Assembly: GCA_963716445.1 (NCBI GenBank)
Contig: OY970313.1
Location: forward strand, 1,178,001-1,242,000
From: JAAYBF01 sp963716445
Lineage (GTDB): Bacteria > Actinomycetota > Thermoleophilia > Solirubrobacterales > Thermoleophilaceae
Direction: 5' to 3'
Length of the DNA: 64,000 nucleotides
This document shows, piece by piece, positions 17,591-26,972 of the stretch; position 1 is the stretch's first letter; every line of letters begins with the position of its first letter. The notes under the pieces are model-generated. The model worked only from the letters and a program-made list of their open reading frames with translations. It did no database searches and was not told the origin of the DNA. Both the position numbers and the translations under genes were made by a program.

Positions 17591-17614
17591 TGTAAGAACC
17601 GATCAGGTTCTACA
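17591..17614 (+). terminator. hairpin between convergent genes
   Basis: TGTAAGAACC and GGTTCTACA pair with one bulged base around GATCA, directly between the MFS stop and the HD-GYP stop. There is no long T-run on either side, so bidirectional termination is only suggested. Confidence 0.45.
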
Positions 17615-17615
17615 G

Positions 17616-19016
17616 TTAGACCGCCGCGCCGATCTGGCGCGCCACGGCCCCCTCGGCGAGCACAGCGCGGATGTCCTCGGCGTTGTAGGCGGTGTCCGGC
17701 TCCCAACGCTCGATCACGCGCTCGAGCGCTTGGACGACGCGCGGATCGAACTGCGTGCCGGCGTTGGTGGTCAGCTCGAGCAGCGCCGCGTCGCGCGACA
17801 TCGCCGGCCGGTAGACGCGGTCGGTGGTCATCGCGTTGTAGGCGTCGCAGGTGAAGACGATCCGGGCGGCCAGGGGGATCTCCTCGCCCTGGAGGCCGTC
17901 CGGGTAGCCCTTGCCGTCCCAGCGCTCGTGGCAGGAGCGGACGATCTCCCCGACCGACCCGAGCAGTCCGCCGACGCGGTCGAGCATGTACTGGCCCTCG
18001 ATCGTGTGCTTCTTCATCACGGCGAACTCGGCGTCGGTCAGCTTGGCGGGCTTGTTGAGGATCTCCTTGGGGATCGCGATCTTGCCGACGTCGTGCAGCA
18101 TCGCCGCGAACTCGAGCGTCTGGCGGTCGCGCGCGTCGACCTTGAGCTCCTCGGCGACCGCGTGGGCCAGGTCGACCACCGAGCGGCTGTGATCGGCGGT
18201 GTACTGGTCGTCGAACTCGACGACGTCGGAGAGCAGCATCACCGTGCCGCGGTACGCGCGCTGGAGCTCGAGCGCCTTCGCGTAGCGCTCGCCGCGCTCG
18301 CGGGCGAAGGTCTCGAGCATCAACACGAACGGGCCGATCGCCAGCATCACCCACGGCTCCTCGGCCGCGAGGATCGCCACGGCGATCGCCACCGGGGTCA
18401 GCATCGCGTCGAAGCGCGCCACGCCGGCGTAGTTGCGCCAGATCTCGCGGAAGGGGACGCGGCGCACGTTGGCGAGCTGATCGAGCACCCGCCCGCTGAG
18501 CGTCATCCAGCCGAAGTCGAAGGCGATCTGCGCCGCGAACGCGAGCAGGTAGGCGCCGAACAGCGAGATCTCGGGATGGCCCGGGGCGAGAAGCGCGACC
18601 ACGAGCACCGGGCCGACGCAGAACCAGGAGTCGGCGAAGCAGCTGACCCAGCGGTCGCGGTGCCAGCTCCGCTCGAGGAAGTCCGGCAGCTGGGACAGCA
18701 GCGCGGAGACGATCACGAGCAGCGGGACGTAGGGGAGGGGGGCCAGCAGCAGCATCGGCACGAACATCAGCTGCTCGGGCGTCACGTACATGCTCCCGAA
18801 CTCGAATCGCACGCGCGAGACGATCGCGTAGCCGGCCACCAATCCGAGGATCAGCAGCGGGTCGACCGAGCGCTCGTTCGGCACCCACTTGGCGATCGCG
18901 GCCGCGACCGCCAGGAAGGCTCCCGCGGAGGCGGCGTTGAGCATCAGCTCGCGCCGCGACATCTGCCGCCGTCGGCGCTCGCGCGCCTCTCCGACGAGCT
19001 GCTCGGCTAGCAACAT
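17616..19016 (-). CDS. membrane HD-GYP-type phosphohydrolase
   Basis: A 466-residue protein. The N-terminal 235 residues hold about six hydrophobic segments and a cytoplasmic HD-GYP domain follows at about 255-455. Metal-ligand motifs are H276, H308-D309 in MLHDVGKIAIP, H337 in KKHTIEG and D in FTCDAYNAMTTDR. The hallmark reads CHERWDGKGYPDGL, so the first histidine of the usual HHE is C362. HD-GYP domains cleave cyclic di-GMP; this one may have altered metal binding. Cyclic di-GMP often controls type IV pili, whose genes begin about 6 kb away. It is divergent from alaS. Confidence 0.85.
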   Translation of the reverse strand: MLLAEQLVGEARERRRRQMSRRELMLNAASAGAFLAVAAAIAKWVPNERSVDPLLILGLVAGYAIVSRVRFEFGSMYVTPEQLMFVPMLLLAPLPYVPLLVIVSALLSQLPDFLERSWHRDRWVSCFADSWFCVGPVLVVALLAPGHPEISLFGAYLLAFAAQIAFDFGWMTLSGRVLDQLANVRRVPFREIWRNYAGVARFDAMLTPVAIAVAILAAEEPWVMLAIGPFVLMLETFARERGERYAKALELQRAYRGTVMLLSDVVEFDDQYTADHSRSVVDLAHAVAEELKVDARDRQTLEFAAMLHDVGKIAIPKEILNKPAKLTDAEFAVMKKHTIEGQYMLDRVGGLLGSVGEIVRSCHERWDGKGYPDGLQGEEIPLAARIVFTCDAYNAMTTDRVYRPAMSRDAALLELTTNAGTQFDPRVVQALERVIERWEPDTAYNAEDIRAVLAEGAVARQIGAAV

Positions 19017-19238
19017 GGTCGAGTTATGTTCGGCCCCCCGCGCGCGGTCGGACCACTCGCGGGGGCGATTGCAGAGGTTTCGGAGGCTGAGCCTGCAGGA
19101 GGTCGCCGGCCTGGGAGCCGTCTGGGACCTTGTTTGCAGCCGAAATCGTCAAATGCTGAGCTATACGCGCCCGTTCGACGCGCTCCTGCAACAGCGCCAC
19201 CGGCGAGGCGCGGATGCACCGGAAGCTGCACGGCTTCC

Positions 19239-19244
19239 TAGACT
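19239..19244 (+). promoter_or_regulatory. -10 element of alaS, leaderless
   Basis: TAGACT lies 7 nt before GTG 19252 without a ribosome binding site. It supports the GTG and not the longer upstream in-frame reading. Confidence 0.5.
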
Positions 19245-19251
19245 GCATGCG

Positions 19252-21882
19252 GTGAAGGCCGCAGACATCCGCGAGCGCTACCTCTCGTTCTTCGAGCAGC
19301 GGGGGCATCGCCGCATGCCGTCGGCGCCGCTCGTGCCGGCCAGCTACGACCCCAGCGTGCTGCTGACGACGGCGGGGATGCAGCCGTTCAAGCCGTACTT
19401 CCGCGGCGAGGAGCCGCCGCCGGCGCCGCGCCTCGCCTCGTGCCAGAAGTGCTTTCGCACGACCGACGTCGAGAACGTCGGCCTGACCGCCCGTCATCTG
19501 ACCTTCTTCGAGATGCTCGGCAACTTCTCGATCGGCGACTACTTCAAGGCCGAGGCGATCGAGCTCGCTTGGGAGCTCTCGACCGGCGACGACGGATTCG
19601 GCTTCGATCGCGACCAGGTCTGGGTCACCGTGTTCGGCGGCGACGCCGAGCTCGACCTCGACGAGGATGTCGAGGCCGTCGAGCGCTGGCGGGCGATCGG
19701 CGTGCCCGACGAGCGGATCGTGCGCCTCGGCCGCGACGACAACTTCTGGCAGTCCGGCCCGACCGGCCCGTGCGGGCCCTGCTCGGAGCTCTACCTCGAT
19801 CGCGGGCCCGGCTTCGGCGGCGACGACGACCGCCCGGGCGACGACAGCGAGCGCTTCCTCGAGTTCTGGAACCTCGTCTTCATGCAGTACGAGCTGCACG
19901 GCGACGGGTCGCTGACCGAGCTGCCGCAGCGCAGCATCGACACGGGGCTGGGCCTCGAGCGGATGGCGGCGATCCTCCAGGACGTTCCGTCGGTCTACGA
20001 GACCGACGGCTTCCGCCCGCTGATCGAGTTCGGCGAGCGGCGATCCGGCCGCCGACACGGCCAGGACGCTGCGACGACTCGCGCGCTGCGTGTCCTGGCC
20101 GATCACGGCCGCGCCGCCGCCTTCCTGATCGCCGACGGAGTCGTCCCGTCGAACGAGGAGCGCGGCTACATCCTCCGCCGCATCCTGCGCCGCGCCGTCC
20201 ACCAGGGGCGGGTGCTGGGGCTCGAGCAGGGCTTCCTGCCCGAGCTCTGCGACGTCGTCGTCGAGACGATGGGCGACGTCTACGGCGAGCTGCGCGCGGA
20301 GCGCGACGCGATCCGCCGCTGGACGGCGTCGGAGGAGGAGGGCTTCGGGCGGACGCTGGCGCAGGGCGAGCGGCTGCTCGCCGAGCTGGCGGCCGGCGCG
20401 CGCGAGCGCGGCGACGCCGAGATCGCGGCCGAGGACGCGTTCAAGCTGCACGACACCTTCGGGTTCCCCTTCGAGATGACCCAGGAGCTGCTCGCCGAGC
20501 GCGGGCTGGGCGTCGACGCGACGGGCTTCGAGCGCCTGATGGAGCGGGCGCGGGCGACCGCGCGCGCGGGCGCCCGCGAGATCGGCGACGACGACGCCGA
20601 CCGGATCGCGGAGCTGGTCCGGGCCGCGGGCTTCCAGACCAACTTCGTCGGCTACGAGCGCACCGACGCCGAGACGGTGGCGCGCAGCGTCGACCGCGTC
20701 GACGGCACGCTGCTCGTCAAGCTCGAGGACAGCCCGTTCTACCCGCAGGGCGGCGGCCAGGTCTCCGACACCGGCTTCGTCGAGACGCCCTCCGCGCGCG
20801 GGCGGGTGGTCGACGTCGTGCGCGTCGGCTCCGACCAGGCGCTCGCCGTCGAGCCGGTCGAGGGAGAGATCGCCGCCGGAGACCCCGTGCACGCGGTCGT
20901 CGAGCGCGAGGAGCGGCTCGCGACGATGCGCAACCACACCGCGACCCACCTGCTCCACGCCGCGCTGCGCGAGCGGCTCGGCGCCCACGTTCGCCAGGCC
21001 GGCTCCTACGTCGGTCCCGACAAGCTGCGCTTCGACTTCAGCCACGGAGAGCGGCTCTCGCGCGAGGACCTCGCCGCGATCGAGGGCCGCGTCAACGGCT
21101 GGATCGGCAGCGGCCTGCCGGTGCGCGCGATCGAGACCACGCTCGACGAGGCGCGATCGCTCGGAGCGATGGCGCTCTTCGGCGAGAAGTACGGCGACTG
21201 GGTGCGGATGGTCGAGGTCGGCGGGGTCTCGCGCGAGCTCTGCGGCGGGACGCACGTCGCGGCCACCGCCGAGATCGGGCTCTTCCACATCACCACGGAG
21301 ACCTCCTCGGCGTCCAACGTGCGGCGGATCGAGGCCGTCACCGGCCCGGTGGCGACCGCGCTGTTCGAGCAGCGCAGCGCGCGGCTGCGCGAGCTGTCCG
21401 ACATCCTGAAGGCGCCGGAGGGCGAGCTGGCGCGCGCGGCCGAGCGGATCTCGGCGCGCGTCAAGGACCTCGAGCGCAAGCCCGCGGCGGCTGAGGACCC
21501 GAGCGCCGAGATCGAGCGGCTGACCGCCGCGGCCGAGGACGTCGGCGGAGTCAAGGTCGTCACCGCGGCGTCGGCGGCGGTCGGCGACGCCAAGCAGCTG
21601 CTCGCTCTGTCGGACCGCCTGGCGCAGACCCTCGGCGACGCCGCTGTCGTGCTCGGCGCGACGGTCGACGGTCGCGTGCAGCTCGTGGCGCAGGTGACCC
21701 CCAGCGCGGTCGGGCGCGGCGTCAAGGCCGGCGATGTCGTGCGTGCCGCGGCCGAGGTCGTCGGCGGCGGCGGCGGCGGTCGCGACACGATGGCCCAGGC
21801 CGGCGGCAAGGACCCGGAGCGGCTCGACGAGGCGCTGGCGACGGCGCGCGAGCGGATCGCCGAGGCGCTCGGCGCGGCTTGA
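19252..21882 (+). CDS. alaS: alanyl-tRNA synthetase
   Basis: An 876-residue class II synthetase. Segments in order are the catalytic core (IRERYLSFFEQRGH, LLTTAGMQPFKPYF, NVGLTARHLTFFEMLGNFS, GPTGPCGPCSELY), the mid tRNA-binding region, the editing domain with zinc motif HTATHLLHAAL near residue 565 and ELCGGTHVA near 665, and a C-terminal oligomerisation domain with the glycine-rich GGGGGGRDTMAQAGG end. The conserved N-terminus KAADIRERYL begins at GTG 19252; the upstream in-frame extension has no alaS character. The stop shares a base with the ruvX start (TGATG). The gene leads the alaS-ruvX-mltG-aroE operon. Confidence 0.97.
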   Translation: MKAADIRERYLSFFEQRGHRRMPSAPLVPASYDPSVLLTTAGMQPFKPYFRGEEPPPAPRLASCQKCFRTTDVENVGLTARHLTFFEMLGNFSIGDYFKAEAIELAWELSTGDDGFGFDRDQVWVTVFGGDAELDLDEDVEAVERWRAIGVPDERIVRLGRDDNFWQSGPTGPCGPCSELYLDRGPGFGGDDDRPGDDSERFLEFWNLVFMQYELHGDGSLTELPQRSIDTGLGLERMAAILQDVPSVYETDGFRPLIEFGERRSGRRHGQDAATTRALRVLADHGRAAAFLIADGVVPSNEERGYILRRILRRAVHQGRVLGLEQGFLPELCDVVVETMGDVYGELRAERDAIRRWTASEEEGFGRTLAQGERLLAELAAGARERGDAEIAAEDAFKLHDTFGFPFEMTQELLAERGLGVDATGFERLMERARATARAGAREIGDDDADRIAELVRAAGFQTNFVGYERTDAETVARSVDRVDGTLLVKLEDSPFYPQGGGQVSDTGFVETPSARGRVVDVVRVGSDQALAVEPVEGEIAAGDPVHAVVEREERLATMRNHTATHLLHAALRERLGAHVRQAGSYVGPDKLRFDFSHGERLSREDLAAIEGRVNGWIGSGLPVRAIETTLDEARSLGAMALFGEKYGDWVRMVEVGGVSRELCGGTHVAATAEIGLFHITTETSSASNVRRIEAVTGPVATALFEQRSARLRELSDILKAPEGELARAAERISARVKDLERKPAAAEDPSAEIERLTAAAEDVGGVKVVTAASAAVGDAKQLLALSDRLAQTLGDAAVVLGATVDGRVQLVAQVTPSAVGRGVKAGDVVRAAAEVVGGGGGGRDTMAQAGGKDPERLDEALATARERIAEALGAA

Positions 21883-22277
21883 TGCGGGTGCTGGCGCTCG
21901 ACCACGGGGACGCGCGCTGCGGCTGCGCGGTGTCCGACCCCTCCGGAACGCTGGCGAGCCCGCTGGCGGCCGTCGCGCGCCCGGACACTCGCAAGGGCCT
22001 CGCCCGGATCGTCGCGCTGGCCGAGGAGCTGCGGGCAGAGCGCGTGCTCGTCGGGCTGCCGTTGACGCTCGCCGGTGACGAGGGCGAGCAGGCGGGCCGC
22101 GTCCGCGCGTTTGCGGAGCAGCTTCGCCGTCGCGTGAGCGTCCCCGTCGACCTCTACGACGAGCGGCTGACCACCCGGATGGCCGAGGCTACCGGCGGCA
22201 GGGCCGACTCCGACTCGGTCGCCGCCGCCCACCTGCTCGAGAGCTACCTGGCCGCCCAGGCCGCCGGACCGTCGTGA
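21882..22277 (+). CDS. ruvX: RuvX/YqgF Holliday-junction resolvase-like nuclease
   Basis: A 131-residue RNase H-like protein. Motif LALDHGDARCGCAVSDP (residues 3-19) holds the first catalytic Asp, VGLPLTLAGDEGEQA lies mid-protein, and YDERLTTRMAE and ADSDSVAAAHLLESYL at the C-terminus carry the other acidic residues. The family processes 16S rRNA ends in E. coli (YqgF) and resolves branched DNA in Mycobacterium. ATG 21882 overlaps the alaS stop by one base. The position between alaS and mltG is the standard actinobacterial order. Confidence 0.93.
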   Translation: MRVLALDHGDARCGCAVSDPSGTLASPLAAVARPDTRKGLARIVALAEELRAERVLVGLPLTLAGDEGEQAGRVRAFAEQLRRRVSVPVDLYDERLTTRMAEATGGRADSDSVAAAHLLESYLAAQAAGPS

Positions 22278-23704
22278 GCGACGGCGGACGCACACCCGAG
22301 GAGCGCGAGCGCGCGCGGCTCGAGCGCGAGGCGAGGCGCGCCGCGCGTCGCGGCGAGACGCCGTCGCAGCCGCCCCCGCCATCGGCGCCGACGGGGCGCC
22401 CGTCCGACTCCGCTCCGATCGAGTCGCCGGAGCCGCCCGCCGAGCCGAGCACAGTTGCAACGGACGCTCCCGTCGAGCCGCGGGCCACGCCCGGGCCGCG
22501 GCCGCCGCAGCCACCTCCGCCGTACCGTTCCGACGGCCCGCGGCGGAGCGACCGGATGCGGCGCGTGGGCAGGTCGGCCGCGGAGCGCCGCGCCGCCGCG
22601 CGGGACTTCCTTCACAGCCGCCGCGATGACGCCCGGGCGCGCGACACGACGGCCGGCCGCGCCGCGTCTCGGCCGCGGACGGCGATCCTCGCAGCCGGCG
22701 GGGGACTGGCGGTCCTGGTCCTCGCCTGGCTGCTGCTGTCGCTGTTCCAGCCGCTGAAGGGCGACGGCTCGGGCGACGTGCGCGTCACGATCCCGCGCGG
22801 GGCGGGCGTCGGTGAGATCGCCGACATCCTCGAGCGGCGCGGAGTGATCGCATCGGCGTTCTTCTTCCGCGCGCGGACGACCCTTGCCGGCAAGGGTGGC
22901 GACTTCAAGGCCGGCGAGGTCCCGTTGCGCCGCGACATGAGCTACGGCGCGGCGATCGACGCGCTGGTCGACCCGCCGACTCCCGACACCGTGACGATCA
23001 CGATCCCCGAGGGGCTCTCGCGCCCGGAGACCGAGGCCCTGGTCGGCGACTCCCTGCGCGGCGACTACATGGCCGCGAGCCGTCGCTCCCCGGCGCTCGA
23101 TCCGCGCGACTACGGCGCGCGGCGCGCCGCCAGCCTCGAGGGCTTCCTCTTTCCGGCGACCTACGAGCTGAAGCCGGGCCAGTCGGTGCGCGAGTTGGTC
23201 GACCGCCAGCTCCAGGCGTTCAGGCGCGAACTGTCGGCGGTCGACCTGCGCTTCGCGAGGAGCAAGAACCTGACGGTCTACGACGTGCTGACGATCGCCT
23301 CGATGATCGACCGCGAGGTCCAGGTCCCAGGTGAGCGGCGACTCGTCGCCTCGGTGATCTACAACCGCCTGAGCCAGGGCATACCGCTCGGGATCGACGC
23401 CACGATCCGCTTCGCGACCGGCAACTGGACCGAGCCGCTGAAGCAGTCGGAGCTGGCGATCGACTCGCCGTACAACACGCGCGAGACGCAGGGCCTGCCG
23501 CCTGGCCCGATCGGCAACCCGGGGCTCGCGGCGATCAAGGCGGCGGCCCGTCCCGCCTCGACCGACTTCCTCTACTACGTCGTCAAGCCCGGGGCCTGCG
23601 GCGAGCACTCCTTCTCGGCGACCGACGCCGAGTTCCAGCGCGACGTCGAGCGCTACAACAGCGAGCGGGCGGCCCGCGGCGGCAAGTCGCCGACCGACTG
23701 CTGA
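22274..23704 (+). CDS. mltG: endolytic murein transglycosylase MltG
   Basis: A 476-residue bitopic membrane protein. Residues 1-135 are cytoplasmic, Pro/Arg/Glu-rich and low-complexity. One membrane helix (ILAAGGGLAVLVLAWLLLSL) is at about 137-156. A LysM-like segment and the YceG catalytic domain follow (SLEGFLFPATYEL, YNTRETQGLPPGPIGNPG). The ASIxE(K/R)E signature reads ASMIDRE, with Asp at the first acidic position. The enzyme cuts nascent glycan strands to end peptidoglycan synthesis. The GTG start overlaps ruvX by 4 bp and the stop overlaps aroE by 1 bp. Confidence 0.94.
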   Translation: MSDGGRTPEERERARLEREARRAARRGETPSQPPPPSAPTGRPSDSAPIESPEPPAEPSTVATDAPVEPRATPGPRPPQPPPPYRSDGPRRSDRMRRVGRSAAERRAAARDFLHSRRDDARARDTTAGRAASRPRTAILAAGGGLAVLVLAWLLLSLFQPLKGDGSGDVRVTIPRGAGVGEIADILERRGVIASAFFFRARTTLAGKGGDFKAGEVPLRRDMSYGAAIDALVDPPTPDTVTITIPEGLSRPETEALVGDSLRGDYMAASRRSPALDPRDYGARRAASLEGFLFPATYELKPGQSVRELVDRQLQAFRRELSAVDLRFARSKNLTVYDVLTIASMIDREVQVPGERRLVASVIYNRLSQGIPLGIDATIRFATGNWTEPLKQSELAIDSPYNTRETQGLPPGPIGNPGLAAIKAAARPASTDFLYYVVKPGACGEHSFSATDAEFQRDVERYNSERAARGGKSPTDC

Positions 23705-24510
23705 TGGCGCGGACGCTGCTCGGCGTCGCCGGCTGGCCGGTCGCCCACAGCCGCTCGCCGGCGATGTTCGCCCCGGCGCTGCGCGAGCTCGGGCTCGACT
23801 GGCTCTACGCTGCGCTGCCGCTCCCGCCCGAGCGCTTCGCCGAGACGGCGTCGGCGCTCGCCGGCTCGGGCTACCGCGGCATCAACGTCACGATGCCGCA
23901 CAAGCGCGCGGCCCACGACCTCGCCGACGAGCGGACGCCCGCGGCGACCGCGATCGGGGCGGCCAACACGCTGACCTACGAGGACGGGCGCATCGAGGCC
24001 GACAACACCGACGCCGGCGGCTTCCTCGACGCGCTCGGCGACGAACCGGCCGGGATGCGCTGCCTGGTGCTCGGCGCCGGCGGGTCGGCGCGCGCGGTCG
24101 CCTGGGCCCTGCGCGACGCCGGCGCCGCCGAGGTGGCGGTCTGGAGCCGCACGCCGGAGCGCGCCGCGAGCCTGGCCGCCGACCTCGCGCTCGTCCACGC
24201 CGAGCGACCCCGAGGCGCCGACCTGATCGTCAACTGCACACCGGTCGGGCTCGAGCCGCTCGCCGAGCGCGACGCGGTCGCGGCGGTCGCTCTCGGCGAC
24301 GTCGACCCGCCGGCGACCTTTTTCGACCTGGTCTACGCGTCGGAGCCGACGCCGCTGACCCGTTGGGCGCACGGCGGCGGATCCCGGACCGTCGACGGCC
24401 TCGAGATGCTCGTGCGCCAGGGCGCGCGCAGCCTCGAGCGATGGACCGGACGCGCGGCGCCGCTCGACGCGATGCGCACGGGCGCCCGGCATCCCGGCGC
24501 CTGCACGTAG
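23704..24510 (+). CDS. aroE: shikimate dehydrogenase
   Basis: A 268-residue NADP-dependent enzyme reducing 3-dehydroshikimate to shikimate. The substrate side shows AGWPVAHSRSPAMF (residues 7-20) and GINVTMPHKRAA with the catalytic lysine near 66. The Rossmann part has GAGGSARAVAWAL near 125 and VNCTPVGL near 178. The start overlaps the mltG stop. It is the first of four shikimate-pathway genes here; the others (aroC, aroKB, aroQ) resume at 43925 after the pilus cluster. Confidence 0.95.
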   Translation: MARTLLGVAGWPVAHSRSPAMFAPALRELGLDWLYAALPLPPERFAETASALAGSGYRGINVTMPHKRAAHDLADERTPAATAIGAANTLTYEDGRIEADNTDAGGFLDALGDEPAGMRCLVLGAGGSARAVAWALRDAGAAEVAVWSRTPERAASLAADLALVHAERPRGADLIVNCTPVGLEPLAERDAVAAVALGDVDPPATFFDLVYASEPTPLTRWAHGGGSRTVDGLEMLVRQGARSLERWTGRAAPLDAMRTGARHPGACT

Positions 24511-24559
24511 CCGCCCAGGGCTGTAAGGGTCGGGGTCACGCCTGCCGATAGGTGACGCG

Positions 24560-25120
24560 ATGCCGATCTCACGCCCTCTTCAGATCGCCCTGGTCCTCGC
24601 GATCGTCGCCGTCGCCGGCTTCTACGCCACCCAGGGTGGACGGGACGCGACCGACGTCGAGGCGCCCGTGATCGTCACCGACGCGGCTCCGCCGGAGACC
24701 AAGGACGCACGGCGTGCGACGGGCGACCGGCAGACCGCGAAGCTGGACCGCTCGGAGCGCGCCGACGGCCCCCGAGACGCCGGCCGCGCCCGGCGTGACG
24801 CATCCCGGCCCAAGGGCGTCCCGCCCGAGGTCCGGCGGGCGATCCGGGCGCGCAAGCGCGTGGTCCTCTTCTTCTTCAAGCCTGGCTCCGCCGACGACCG
24901 CGCCACGGCTCGGGGAGTCGCCGCGCTGCGCGGCGAGCGTGGCGTGGCCGTCTTCAGCGATCCGATCGCTCGCCTCGGTCGCTACCGCAGCCTGATCGGC
25001 GACCTCGGCATCTCGCAGGCGCCGGCGGTCGTGATCGTCGGCAGGGATCGCCAGGCTCGCGTGGTCGAGGGCTACGTCGACCCAGCGTCGCTCGCCCAGG
25101 ACGTGGCAGACACGCGATGA
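24560..25120 (+). CDS. secreted thioredoxin-fold-like protein without CxxC
   Basis: A 186-residue protein with one N-terminal hydrophobic segment (about 7-23, a signal anchor), a long charged linker (about 30-95), and a C-terminal domain about 100-180. That domain begins KRVVLFFFKPGSADDRATARGVAAL and contains ISQAPAVVIVGRDRQARVVEGYVD, which looks like a thioredoxin fold with the cis-proline (APAVV). The usual CxxC is replaced by PGSADD and there is no cysteine, so it is not a disulfide enzyme. Its end overlaps pilB by 4 bp, suggesting a pilus-assembly role. TAGGTG lies 5 nt before the ATG. Confidence 0.65.
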   Translation: MPISRPLQIALVLAIVAVAGFYATQGGRDATDVEAPVIVTDAAPPETKDARRATGDRQTAKLDRSERADGPRDAGRARRDASRPKGVPPEVRRAIRARKRVVLFFFKPGSADDRATARGVAALRGERGVAVFSDPIARLGRYRSLIGDLGISQAPAVVIVGRDRQARVVEGYVDPASLAQDVADTR

Positions 25121-26952
25121 GCGGCTTCGGCGGCGGAGGCTTCGGCGGCGGCGCCGGGGGCTTCGGCGGCGGTCCCGCGGGCTCCGGTGGGGGGCCGTCG
25201 CACCTACGCCCCGTGCCCTCCGGCGGCGCGGTCGAGGGAGCGCTCGCGCATCAGCCCGATGCCGGCACCGGCCTGACTCCGCCGCGCCAGCCGAGCGCGC
25301 GCGGCCGCTTCATCTCCGACGTCATCGTCGAGCTCGGGTTCGTGCCGGCGGATCGCGTCCAGGCGGCCGTCGAGGAGGCGCGCGCCTCCGGCCGGACGGC
25401 CGAGCAGGTGCTGCTCGAGACGGGCGCGCTGACCGCCGACGAGCTCGCGCGCGCGACCGCCGAGCGGTTCGGGCTCCACCACGTCGACCTCAACGTCTAC
25501 AAGGCGGACCTCGGGGCGGCCAACCTTATCCCCTCGCAGGCGGCGCGGCGCTTCAGCGCGGTGCCGGTCGGGTTCAAGGACGACGAGCTGCTGGTCGCGA
25601 TGATCGACCCGTCGAACGTCCTCGCGCTCGACGACATGAAGCTGCTGACCGGTCACGAGCTGCGCCCGGTGGTCGCCTCGCCCGACGACATAGCGGCGCT
25701 GATCGGGCGGATGTCGCGTCTCGACGACGCCGTCGCGGAGGCGGTCCAAGAGGAGGACGAGGAGGCCGAGGCGTCGGTCACCGACATCCGCGAGTCGGCC
25801 GAGGACGCGCCGATCATCAAGCTCGTCAACTCGGTCATCGCGCAGGGAGTCGAGGAGGGGGCCTCGGACATCCACTTTGAGCCCGACGGGCGCGACATGC
25901 GGGTGCGCTTCCGGATCGACGGCGTGCTGAGCGAGACGACGACGATCCCGCGACGGATGGTCGCCGGCGTCGTGTCGCGCGTCAAGATCATGGCCGACCT
26001 CGACATCTCCGAGCGGCGAGTTCCCCAGGACGGCCGCGTCGGCCTGAAGGTCGAGGACCACGCGGTCGACATCCGCGTCGTGACGATGCCGTCGGTTCAC
26101 GGCGAGGGCATCGTCATGCGCCTGCTCGACAAGGACCAGGCGCTGCTGACGCTCGACAAGCTCGGCATGTCCGGCGAGCCGCGCGAGCGCTTCGAGGCGG
26201 CGTTCCGTCAGGCCTACGGCGCGGTGCTCGTCACAGGCCCGACCGGCTCGGGAAAGTCGACGACCCTCTACGCCGCGCTGAACGCGATCAACTCGATCGA
26301 CAAGAACATCATCACGATCGAGGATCCGGTCGAGTACCAGCTCGGGGGAATCAACCAGCTGCAGGTCAACCACAAGGCGGGGCTGACCTTCGCCCGCGGC
26401 CTGCGGTCGATGCTGCGCGCCGACCCCGACGTGATCATGGTCGGCGAGATCCGCGACTCCGAGACCGCGCGGATCGCCGTCGAGTCGGCGCTCACCGGCC
26501 ACCTCGTGCTGTCGACGCTGCACACCAACGACGCGGCGTCGGCGATCACCCGCCTGACCGAGATGGGCATCGAGCCCTTCCTGACCTCTTCGGCGGTCGA
26601 CTGCGTGGTCGCCCAGCGGCTCACGCGGCGGCTCTGCAGCTCCTGCAAGCGCCGTACGATCCTCGGCGTCGAGGCGCTGCGCGAGGCAGGCTTCCACGCC
26701 GCCTTCGACGTCGAGGCCTACGAGCCCGTCGGCTGCCCGCGCTGCTCCGGCTCCGGCTACAAGGGGCGCGTCGGCCTCTACGAGGTCATGGTGCTCAGCG
26801 ACGAGATCCGCGATCTAGCGATCCGCCGCTCCTCCGCCGACGAGATCGCCGGGATCGCCGTGCAGCAGGGCATGCGCCCGCTGCGCGACGACGGCCTCGA
26901 CAAGGTCCGCCAGGGCCTCACCTCGATCGCCGAGGTCACCAGAGTCTCATGA
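25117..26952 (+). CDS. pilB: type IV pilus extension ATPase PilB
   Basis: A 611-residue GspE/PilB-family hexameric ATPase. An unusual glycine-rich head (GFGGGGFGGGAGGFGGG) occupies residues 3-30, a MshEN-type N-terminal domain about 65-190, and the ATPase core about 225-600. The core has Walker A GPTGSGKSTTLY, the Asp box IITIEDPVEYQLGG, Walker B MLRADPDVIMVGEIRD, and the zinc-binding CSSCKR...CPRCSGSGYKGR loop typical of PilB. It drives pilin polymerisation at the inner face of the membrane. pilT and pilC follow. ATG 25117 overlaps the upstream gene. Confidence 0.96.
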   Translation: MSGFGGGGFGGGAGGFGGGPAGSGGGPSHLRPVPSGGAVEGALAHQPDAGTGLTPPRQPSARGRFISDVIVELGFVPADRVQAAVEEARASGRTAEQVLLETGALTADELARATAERFGLHHVDLNVYKADLGAANLIPSQAARRFSAVPVGFKDDELLVAMIDPSNVLALDDMKLLTGHELRPVVASPDDIAALIGRMSRLDDAVAEAVQEEDEEAEASVTDIRESAEDAPIIKLVNSVIAQGVEEGASDIHFEPDGRDMRVRFRIDGVLSETTTIPRRMVAGVVSRVKIMADLDISERRVPQDGRVGLKVEDHAVDIRVVTMPSVHGEGIVMRLLDKDQALLTLDKLGMSGEPRERFEAAFRQAYGAVLVTGPTGSGKSTTLYAALNAINSIDKNIITIEDPVEYQLGGINQLQVNHKAGLTFARGLRSMLRADPDVIMVGEIRDSETARIAVESALTGHLVLSTLHTNDAASAITRLTEMGIEPFLTSSAVDCVVAQRLTRRLCSSCKRRTILGVEALREAGFHAAFDVEAYEPVGCPRCSGSGYKGRVGLYEVMVLSDEIRDLAIRRSSADEIAGIAVQQGMRPLRDDGLDKVRQGLTSIAEVTRVS

Positions 26953-26972
26953 CTTCATCGGTGCGGTGCTCA

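Noticed and set aside
18889..19251. N-terminal extension of alaS
   Set aside because: It would overlap the divergent HD-GYP gene and has no alaS-like sequence. GTG 19252 has a leaderless -10 and starts the conserved region.
19017..19251. T-box or other tRNA-sensing leader before alaS
   Set aside because: No AGGGTGGNACCGCG-type T-box sequence and a leaderless promoter is present. The same was checked before hisS and aspS, which have no leader at all.
19024..21288. 754-codon open frame opposite alaS
   Set aside because: No family signature and biased shadow composition; alaS is certain.
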